This document shows, piece by piece, positions 31,710-37,890 of a DNA stretch of 37,890 nucleotides. The stretch is from Thermodesulfovibrio sp. (GTDB lineage Bacteria; Nitrospirota; Thermodesulfovibrionia; Thermodesulfovibrionales; UBA6898). A program made the translations under genes and the position numbers. The notes beneath the pieces are model-generated. The model made no database searches. It worked only from the letters and a program-made list of their open reading frames with translations, and was not told where the DNA came from. Each line of letters starts with the position of its first letter. The first letter of the stretch is position 1. The stretch covers positions 1 through 37,890 of the forward strand of contig PNOC01000035.1 in NCBI GenBank assembly GCA_013824615.1, given 5' to 3'.

Positions 31710-34244
31710 CTAAGGTTTCCCCGCATCCAGCACACTTCTGATTTTTCTCAGCAGATCCATGGGAGATACGGGTTTGTACATTATCGTCACATCTTTCCCA
31801 GGGGAAATTTTGCTTCTGACAATTTCCGGAGAATAGCCGCTTACGAAGACCGTTTTCAGCTCGGGGCGTATTTTCCTGATAGCGTCATGAACTTCTTTGC
31901 CGTTCTTCTTTGGCATAACCAGGTCTGAAATCAGCAGGTCGATACAGTCCTGGTTCTGTATAAACTTTTCCACTGCCTCGTCGCCGTCAACAGCCACGAT
32001 CACGTTATACCCGAATTCCCGCAGCACGGACTCAGCCAGCTTTCTTAACATTTCATCATCTTCCGCCAGCAGAATGGTCTCCGACCCTCCCGCGGGATAG
32101 CTGGTCTTTTCAGAATCAGCGGTTTCAGATGGGGCGGTTCTGACAATCGGGAGATATATCCTGAAGGTCGTTCCCGCTCCCGGATTACTGTCAACCTCGA
32201 TGAAGCCGTCATGCTGCTTGATAATGCCGTAAATAATTGATAATCCAAGACCTGTGCCCTTGCCGACTTCCTTTGTCGTAAAGAAGGGTTCGAATATCCG
32301 CCGCCGCGTCTCTTCATCCATGCCGCTGCCGCTGTCTGATACAGAGATTAGTGCGTAGTGACCGGGGTTGCCATATCCGTGCGACAGAGGGAACTCTTCA
32401 TCAATCCGGTACGGTTCTGTCGTGACAATAAGCTCACCCCCTGCCGGCATGGCATCGCGGGCATTGGTGATAAGGTTCATCAGGACCTGCTCAATCTGGT
32501 TGGGGTCTGCAAAAACAAGAATAGGCTGCCCATGCAGATTGACCCGGAACCTGACCTCGGCACTGATTGCTGTCCGGAAAAAATACTCGGCCTTTTTTAT
32601 CTGTTCGTTCAGGTCAACCTGCTTCTTGTTGCTCAACTGTTTTCTGCTGAAGGCCAGGAGCCCTTGTGTCAGGTAGGCGGCCTTATCAGCCGCCGCGCGT
32701 ATATGCTCTATTTTAGAGCGTAACTCATGGTCAGTCTCCATTTTCATCAGGACAATATCACTGTAGCCGATAATGGCCGAGAGGATATTGTTGAAGTCAT
32801 GTGCAATGCCGCCGGCCAGAGTTCCCACGGATTCCATCTTCTGGGAGTGGCGCAGCTGCTCTTCGAGGCTGCGCTGGGCGGTTATATCCCGGGCTACTTT
32901 AATTACGCTGACCACGGTTTCGTCCTGTTTGACCGGGAGAGTCCTCAGCTCAAATACTTTCCCGTCATGGGTGGTGACGATATCGCTCGCCGGCTGGCTG
33001 GTGCTGAAACTCCGCAGGGCTGGGCAGGGATCGCAGGGGGAGTTGATGTTATGCCACAGAGAATAACAATGCTGGCCGATAATATCTTCACTTTCCTTGT
33101 TCACGCCGGCTGCCGCAGCTTTATTTGCCCAGAGCATTTTCAGGTCAGGAGACATCAGGAAAAGATTGTCCGGAATCGCGTCCAGAAGCGCGTTAAACTG
33201 GGTGGAGAGATTCCGGTATACTTCCTCGCTTGCTTTCAGGGCCTTCTCAGCCTGTTTGCGTTCAGTGATGTCGCGATGGAAACACTGAATGTAGGCGTCG
33301 TTGCCAAAGCAGATCAGGCTGGCAGACACCTCCAGCGGGAACGCGTGACCGTCCTTATGATAGTGTTCCACTTCAAAAGTCAGAGCTTCACCTGCCATGA
33401 GACGCGTCATCCTCTCGGGAATCAGTTTTGCGGTTTCAGGAGTGTCAAGATCCAGGAGGTCCATATTCTGCATCTCCTGGGGGCTGTACCCGTGCATCCT
33501 GGCAAGCGACTCGTTGACGTTAAGAATTTTAGTCCCGACAGAAAGAGTGAAGATACCCTCCCCGGCCCGGTCGAACAATATTCTGTAGCGGTCCTCGCTC
33601 TCCTGCCGCGCTTCTTCCGCCTGCCTCAGCTCTTCTATATGCCCCTGCAGTTCAGTGTTCTTTATCTCAATCTTGAGGGTGGCGGCCCTGATATGCTCAA
33701 AAAGAGATGTTATGGACCAGAGGACTATGATACTGGGGACAAATCTCAGTTTAATTTCGGAAGAATAGGATGCTGACAGAAACGGGGTGCCTGGCCAGAA
33801 GAGGATGAAGCCCGAGGCCGCGAGTGAAGTCAGCACAACCAGGGAACCTTTTCTGAACCCCAGCAGAAAGAGGACAATGGGGGGGAAGGAGTAAAACCAG
33901 AGCAGGCCCGAATTGCCGCTGCCACCGGAGGCCAGCAGGTAGAGAAACATCCAGAAAATAACAAATACGACCAGGTAAGCAAAGAAATTATAGTTTTTGG
34001 TTCTCCTGAGCAGATAGAAGCAGGTGGCACAAATAAAACCGATGGTGGTAATAATATATCCGAGCGGCTGAATACCGTGGTAGATGTCGTAGAGACCAAA
34101 CCCGAGGACAAAAGGGGTCCCCAGGATAAGGCAGAGATTCAGCATCATGAATTTGTATAGATCAGCGGGCTCACATTTGTCATGCATACCGCTTGTAAAA
34201 ATGTCCTGTACCATTAAACGCAGCCTGCTCACATTATTCTCCAT
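31710..34244 (-). CDS. Hybrid sensor histidine kinase with two PAS domains and a receiver domain
   Basis: 844 residues. About six N-terminal membrane helices (30-190) form an unassigned sensor region. A coiled segment is followed by PAS1 (about 215-330, ending [13 protein letters not shown]) and PAS2 (about 345-460, with a Cys-rich [17 protein letters not shown] stretch that could bind metal or sense redox). HisKA is [18 protein letters not shown] with the phospho-His in GGIAHDFNN. The ATPase boxes are [14 protein letters not shown] (N box), DSGSGMDEE and [10 protein letters not shown]. The C-terminal receiver (about 725-840) has LLAEDDE and the phospho-Asp in [11 protein letters not shown], then VSGYSPE and YKPVSP. 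No output DNA-binding regulator is adjacent, so it likely signals through phosphorelay. The start lacks a clear ribosome-binding site. Confidence 0.93.
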   Translation of the reverse strand: MENNVSRLRLMVQDIFTSGMHDKCEPADLYKFMMLNLCLILGTPFVLGFGLYDIYHGIQPLGYIITTIGFICATCFYLLRRTKNYNFFAYLVVFVIFWMFLYLLASGGSGNSGLLWFYSFPPIVLFLLGFRKGSLVVLTSLAASGFILFWPGTPFLSASYSSEIKLRFVPSIIVLWSITSLFEHIRAATLKIEIKNTELQGHIEELRQAEEARQESEDRYRILFDRAGEGIFTLSVGTKILNVNESLARMHGYSPQEMQNMDLLDLDTPETAKLIPERMTRLMAGEALTFEVEHYHKDGHAFPLEVSASLICFGNDAYIQCFHRDITERKQAEKALKASEEVYRNLSTQFNALLDAIPDNLFLMSPDLKMLWANKAAAAGVNKESEDIIGQHCYSLWHNINSPCDPCPALRSFSTSQPASDIVTTHDGKVFELRTLPVKQDETVVSVIKVARDITAQRSLEEQLRHSQKMESVGTLAGGIAHDFNNILSAIIGYSDIVLMKMETDHELRSKIEHIRAAADKAAYLTQGLLAFSRKQLSNKKQVDLNEQIKKAEYFFRTAISAEVRFRVNLHGQPILVFADPNQIEQVLMNLITNARDAMPAGGELIVTTEPYRIDEEFPLSHGYGNPGHYALISVSDSGSGMDEETRRRIFEPFFTTKEVGKGTGLGLSIIYGIIKQHDGFIEVDSNPGAGTTFRIYLPIVRTAPSETADSEKTSYPAGGSETILLAEDDEMLRKLAESVLREFGYNVIVAVDGDEAVEKFIQNQDCIDLLISDLVMPKKNGKEVHDAIRKIRPELKTVFVSGYSPEIVRSKISPGKDVTIMYKPVSPMDLLRKIRSVLDAGKP

Positions 34245-34475
34245 ACGATTATATGTCTGCCTCTTTTTACAGTAAGGTTATACGGGATATCCCCGTCCCG
34301 GAAGATCTGCTTTCTGTTTAATGTATCGCATTTTCCCTGAACCTTGTCAAGCATTTCTCGGATCACATTAACAGCAACGGGAACCCATGAGAAGGCAATT
34401 CTGTTAGAATAAAGGATGAAACGGTTGAGAATTCAAAGCCATTGTGCGACTCCCGTGCAGGTGACGGAAAAGTAG

Positions 34476-35303
34476 ATGCAACTCATGGTCGATTATCCGA
34501 AACCGTGGCTCTTGTTCGGGGTTGCGACAGTCATCTCCCTGGGGTACATGGGGTATGCCTTCATTCTCAAATGGCGTGCCTGGAACAGGGGGGCTGAAGA
34601 GACTCGGAGGGCTGAAGGAGGAAGAGGACGGGCCACCTGGATATGGCTTGCTGAAGTCCTTCTGCAGCGCCAGCTGTTTGTGCTTTCGCCCGGGCGTTGG
34701 CTGATGCATATACTGATTTTTTACGGCTTTGCCGGCCTTCTCTTTCTCTCTCTTCTCGCCTCTGTTCTCAGGCCGCTGGCATTACTCGGACTTGACAGAG
34801 GCCTGTCGAGCTTCTTTTTTCAGGGAGAAGGACACCTTTTTATCAAGCTCTGGGGAGACGCCTTCGGGCTTGCGCTCCTTGCCGGGTTGGTCGCGGCACT
34901 CTTCAGGAGGCTTTTTTTTCGTTCCGTGCAACTGGACAATAGCCAGGCAGACGTGATCCTTCTGGTTTCTCTCCTTTGGCTTGCGTTGACAGGTTTTGCC
35001 CTGGAAGCGCTGCGCGTTGCTCTCGTCCCGGTCTGGCAGGCCCGGTACTCTTTTTTCGCGCAATTGTTTGTTTCCCCCGGTGCCTATACATATAATCAGC
35101 TCCAGCCATGGCTTACGGCCCTCTGGAGTCTTCATGCCTTTAGTGTGTTGGGCCTGATGCTCTACCTGCCTCACAGTAAACTGATGCATAGTCTGCTTGC
35201 CCCGGTGGTCATTGCGATGAACGCTCTCGGGGAGCAGGACAGGGAGGATATCTATTGGCCCGACGTGAAGAAGCACAGGCCGACCGGATCGCCGGGCGCC
35301 TAA
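34476..35303 (+). CDS. HdrE/DsrM/NarI-like membrane cytochrome b subunit
   Basis: A 275-residue membrane protein with about five helices. Likely heme b ligands are the His residues in PGRWLMHILIFYGFAG and in the late WSLHAFSVLGLMLYLPHSKL. This resembles the membrane-bound partners of HdrD-like iron-sulfur proteins (DsrM, HdrE, NarI-like). It probably passes electrons between the quinone pool and the cytoplasmic HdrD-like protein encoded downstream, whose start overlaps this gene by 49 bases. The first ATG (34476) or the one nine bases on may be used. The loop between helices one and two is rich in Glu, Gly and Arg. Confidence 0.83.
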   Translation: MQLMVDYPKPWLLFGVATVISLGYMGYAFILKWRAWNRGAEETRRAEGGRGRATWIWLAEVLLQRQLFVLSPGRWLMHILIFYGFAGLLFLSLLASVLRPLALLGLDRGLSSFFFQGEGHLFIKLWGDAFGLALLAGLVAALFRRLFFRSVQLDNSQADVILLVSLLWLALTGFALEALRVALVPVWQARYSFFAQLFVSPGAYTYNQLQPWLTALWSLHAFSVLGLMLYLPHSKLMHSLLAPVVIAMNALGEQDREDIYWPDVKKHRPTGSPGA

Positions 35304-36517
35304 CCAGAAGGCAGCTGATCGAGCTGGAGGCCTGCACCCGTTGCGGTGAGTGCCAGGTCTGGTGTCCGGTATTTTTACAGGACAAGCGGGAATGTATCTC
35401 TGCCCGGGGCAAGCTTTCCTTGCTGCAACGCCTGGTAAATGACGGGCTGCCGGATACGGAACTGCAGGACTTTCTGCAGGGGCTTTACGAATGTTCTGCC
35501 TGCGGCCAGTGCCATGTGGTCTGCCCGGTGCGGATCAACACGCATGAACTCTGGGAGCAGACGCGGGAGTCTCTGGTGTCTGCCGGTATCCCCCGGCCTG
35601 AAACGCAGACGAAACAGTTGCTGACAATCAAGAGGGCCAATAATGCCTTTGACAAGCCGCAGCAGGACCGAGGCCTCTGGGCGAAAAAAGCCTGGGAAGC
35701 CGGGCTTCTGAAGGCCCCGGTACCGCTCTGGAGAGAGCAGCCTTCTTCAGTACTCTATTTTGCGGGGTGTACGGCCAGTTTTGATCCTGAGATGCAGTCA
35801 GTGGCAGTGCAGACCGCCAGACTGCTGCAGGAGGCGGGGGTGGAGTTTTCTATCCTTGGGGATGAAGAGCCCTGCTGCGCCGGTAAACTGCGGCGGATGG
35901 GAGATCTTGAGTTCAAAGCAGAGGCAGAAAAAAGGATCAGCTTATTTGCAGAAAAAGGCATTAAGGAGATTGTTGTTTCCTGCGCGGGCTGTTTCAAGGG
36001 ACTGCATTCTGACTATGCAGCACTCTGGCCCGGGGCGAAGAAAGTCCGGCATCTCACTCAGTTTATCGACCGGTTGATACAGGACGGGAAGCTGCGCCTG
36101 AAGCATGCAGTGCCTCTGACCGTGACGTATCACGATCCCTGCCACCTTGGACGGCACAACCAGATTTACGATCCTCCCCGCCGGATACTGCAAGCTATTC
36201 CAGGGCTGAAGCTGGTAGAGATGCCGCGCCATCGCGCCTTTTCTTCCTGCTGCGGTATGGGAGGAGGTCTGAAACTGGTAAACCCGGGAATTCAGCATAG
36301 CATGGCAGGTGTACGGATCAGGGAGGCTGAGTCGGTAGGAGCAACCGCAGTCGTCACCCCCTGCCAGACCTGCTACATGGGACTGCAGTATGGCGTTGAA
36401 GAGACGGCATCCTCCATGCAGGTTTATCATCTCAACGAAATGCTGATACGTTCAGTCTGCCCCGAGGTCTCCTGCGGGGAGATCAGTGCCCGCTTTCAGC
36501 ATCTGCAGACTACATGA
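35255..36517 (+). CDS. HdrD/DsrK-like iron-sulfur oxidoreductase
   Basis: 420 residues. Two ferredoxin-type [4Fe-4S] sites are seen: CTRCGECQVWCPV (27-39) and CSACGQCHVVCPV (80-92). Two complete CCG domains follow. The first has FAGCTASFDPEM, EEPCCAGK and SCAGCFKG; the second has HDPCHLGRHN, SSCCGMGGG and TPCQTCYMG. CCG domains bind the unusual [4Fe-4S] cluster that cleaves disulfides in heterodisulfide reductase. Its substrate here is not known; DsrK, TmcB, HdrD and lactate/glycolate oxidase-type members share the layout. The start is a TTG at 35255 with AGGGAGGA six bases upstream; it overlaps the membrane subunit by 49 bases. Confidence 0.93.
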   Translation: MARREEAQADRIAGRLTRRQLIELEACTRCGECQVWCPVFLQDKRECISARGKLSLLQRLVNDGLPDTELQDFLQGLYECSACGQCHVVCPVRINTHELWEQTRESLVSAGIPRPETQTKQLLTIKRANNAFDKPQQDRGLWAKKAWEAGLLKAPVPLWREQPSSVLYFAGCTASFDPEMQSVAVQTARLLQEAGVEFSILGDEEPCCAGKLRRMGDLEFKAEAEKRISLFAEKGIKEIVVSCAGCFKGLHSDYAALWPGAKKVRHLTQFIDRLIQDGKLRLKHAVPLTVTYHDPCHLGRHNQIYDPPRRILQAIPGLKLVEMPRHRAFSSCCGMGGGLKLVNPGIQHSMAGVRIREAESVGATAVVTPCQTCYMGLQYGVEETASSMQVYHLNEMLIRSVCPEVSCGEISARFQHLQTT

Positions 36518-37006
36518 GTTCGTTTGTAATTTTGACATTCCGGGTTTTAATTTTGGAAATGGGTAATGAGACGCAAGAAAAGGAGTCCCCGGAACAATAG
36601 CATCCCATTTGCCTGGAGAGCCTGGCTGCGATATCAATACAACACCCCGATTTGTCCGCAGTTATCACCTGTCGAAACTTCATGAAAAGTACTACCAGAA
36701 ACAAATCAAGTTCAGGAAACTGCCGAGCGCCAATTCCAGCCACAAGGCAATGTTTTAGCGGTGAGAGTATTGTTATCACTTGCTTCCTGAAGTCCGCACC
36801 TCTCCTGCATCATATAATAATGCACAGTACAAATGGTAACCATGAATATACCGTGATCGTTCTTGTGGTGAACAAATACCCTGCTGTTCTCGGCACGTCA
36901 CAAGAGGTTTTAATAATGAGAAACTGCATTATCCATAGCAATGGGACGTATTCTCTTTCGGTCTACCAAATATAAATGTTATCTGGAAAATACCTTGTTC
37001 GTCGCA
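36518..37006. other. Non-coding gap before the NHL-like gene
   Basis: Nearly 490 bases without a convincing gene. Three short open frames between 36510 and 36975 lack family features and consistent ribosome-binding sites. The region could hold degenerate DNA from an old insertion, but no inverted repeats or transposase motifs were recognised. Confidence 0.45.
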
Positions 37007-37035
37007 TTGACATAATCTAGTGAACCATTTATAGT
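37007..37035 (+). promoter_or_regulatory. Near-consensus sigma70 promoter for the NHL-like gene
   Basis: TTGACA (37007-37012), exactly 17 bases, then TATAGT (37030-37035). The start codon is 57 bases downstream, with AAGGGGGAA as ribosome-binding site about seven bases before it. Confidence 0.75.
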
Positions 37036-37091
37036 TTATCAACAAATTGCCAAATTGCTAGGGAATAAGTTGAGAAAAGGGGGAATGAGTA

Positions 37092-37890
37092 ATGAGGGGA
37101 AAAGTTTTTTTCTTAGTCTTTTTTTGTTTAGTGGTGTTCTTTACAGCATCTCTGACTCATGCAGCTATGTATGTTTCAAATGCTAACAACAACGGCGATA
37201 TCAATAGCATCGTAACTTGGCCTAATAACACCACAGGCAATACTGCACCGACAACAGCTATCATCGGCAGCTTTACTACCCTTAGCGGTCCTTTTGGGGT
37301 GGCAGTGGATGCGAACCAGATTTATGTGGCTAATGAAACGGGCAGCAGCATTCTTGTATTTTCAAAAGAGGACACAGGCAATACTTCGCCTACGCGCACG
37401 ATCAGCGGCGGCCTTACTACCCTTAATGGTCCTGCAGGGGTGGCAGTGGATGAGAACTGGATTTATGTGGCCAACAGAAACAATAACAGTATACTTGTAT
37501 TTCCGAAAAACGCCACAGACAATACGTCACCCACTCGCACGCTTAGCGGCGGCCTTACTACCCTTAATGGTCCTACAGGGGTTGCAGTGGATGCGAACCG
37601 GATTTATGTGGCCAACAGTAACGATAACAGTATACTTGTATTTCCGAAAAACGCTATAGACAATACTTCGCCCACCCGCACGCTTAATTTCCTTTCTACC
37701 GTGAATTTTCCGCTAGGGGTCGCAGTGGATGCGAACTGGATTTATGTGGCTAACTTTGGGAACAGCAGTATACTTGTATTTCCAAAAGACGACACAGGCA
37801 ATACTTCGCCTACGCACACGATCAGCGGCGGCCTTACTACCCTTAATCGTCCTACAGGGGTCGCAGTGGATGCGAACTGGATTTATGTGG
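37092..37890 (+). CDS. Secreted NHL-like beta-propeller protein, 3' end outside window
   Basis: An open frame from ATG 37092 to the window end, with no stop, so the gene is truncated by the window. A signal peptide (VFFLVFFCLVVFFTASLTHA) precedes repeated propeller-type units of 47 residues (141 bases). Each unit carries GVAVDANWIYVAN, then NSILVFPK and then NTSPTRTISGGLTTLNGP. Five copies are at least partly visible and the DNA is nearly identical between several of them, which suggests recent duplication. Such NHL/SBBP-like proteins are exported or surface-exposed binding proteins; a ligand cannot be named. Upstream, a near-consensus promoter and a good ribosome-binding site support the start. 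Confidence 0.85.
   Translation, partial: MRGKVFFLVFFCLVVFFTASLTHAAMYVSNANNNGDINSIVTWPNNTTGNTAPTTAIIGSFTTLSGPFGVAVDANQIYVANETGSSILVFSKEDTGNTSPTRTISGGLTTLNGPAGVAVDENWIYVANRNNNSILVFPKNATDNTSPTRTLSGGLTTLNGPTGVAVDANRIYVANSNDNSILVFPKNAIDNTSPTRTLNFLSTVNFPLGVAVDANWIYVANFGNSSILVFPKDDTGNTSPTHTISGGLTTLNRPTGVAVDANWIYV

Noticed and set aside
32727-33776. 349-residue open frame on the plus strand
   Set aside because: It is antisense to the PAS and HisKA region of the sensor kinase, whose domain motifs are unbroken. No family motif is seen in the antisense frame.
36510-36975. Open frames of 89 and 107 residues, and a 39-codon frame from ATG 36566
   Set aside because: They overlap one another on opposite strands, have no recognisable motifs, and are not supported by good ribosome-binding sites. 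Possibly decayed DNA.
1-37890. tRNA, rRNA or known riboswitch
   Set aside because: No T-loop GGTTCRA-type motif in a cloverleaf context and no known riboswitch core were recognised while reading both strands. A covariance-model scan would be needed to exclude small ncRNAs.

Overview
The window looks like chromosomal DNA of a Gram-negative, respiring, probably uncultured bacterium. The outer-membrane lipid transport genes, caa3-type oxidase, multiheme cytochrome, DsrE-like protein, HdrD/HdrE-like pair and two-CW protein together fit a Nitrospirota-like or 'deltaproteobacterial' lineage. That placement is inferred from gene content only; there is no rRNA, tRNA or universal marker gene here. The translations below were read directly from the sequence. 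Family names come from recognised motifs, and no database search was run.

Layout. (1) 1-3483, plus strand: a tightly overlapping caa3-type cytochrome c oxidase operon (CtaD partial, CtaE, CtaF, CtaC with fused cytochrome c, heme O synthase CtaB). (2) 4.0-8.4 kb, plus strand: a small unknown gene with cysK, a five-heme c-type cytochrome, a histone-H1-like tail joined to a desulforedoxin-like cysteine cluster, a 202-bp MITE-like element, an OsmC-type peroxidase and a Janus/Ocnus (PHPT1-like) protein; a pirin gene faces them on the minus strand. (3) 9.4-13.5 kb, minus strand: a complete retrograde lipid-transport operon mlaE-F-D-C-A, whose MlaF ATPase carries a C-terminal domain that reads as a degenerate GGDEF domain. 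(4) 13.6-18.8 kb, plus strand: a FecR/DUF6600-like repeat-rich envelope protein, a tandem-repeat mini-ORF (MTGE repeats) ending in a GTGA overlap, and a second mlaE-F-D set whose MlaD has five exact-length 34-residue repeats. (5) 18.8-22.8 kb: a DsrE-like gene behind a perfect consensus sigma70 promoter, a YycJ-type metallo-hydrolase, a PQQ-type sugar dehydrogenase lipoprotein, a DUF4160/DUF2442 pair with DUF4160 frameshifted, and a small lipoprotein.

(6) 22.9-26.8 kb, minus strand: the most clearly accessory segment, visibly more AT-rich in its large gene. It is a compact three-gene operon of TcmP (methyltransferase-like), its three-Cys-motif partner (DUF5131, phage Gp37/Gp68-like) and a protein with an Mrr-like nuclease domain fused to a STAND/NACHT-like NTPase. 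This is a candidate anti-phage or genome-conflict system. (7) 27-37.9 kb: a TPR protein, a two-CW Cys protein, a 41-residue Lys-rich peptide, two exported surface proteins (repeat adhesin-like with an IPTL-CTERM-like tail; S74 chaperone-tailed), a hybrid sensor kinase, an HdrE/HdrD-like membrane redox pair, and the start of a secreted beta-propeller (NHL-like) protein that runs off the window.

How they work together: regions 1, 2 and 7 point to a flexible respiratory and sulfur/redox lifestyle. Regions 3 and 4 form an unusually dense envelope-lipid locus with two MCE transport systems back to back around one envelope protein. Region 6 appears to be a defence insertion.
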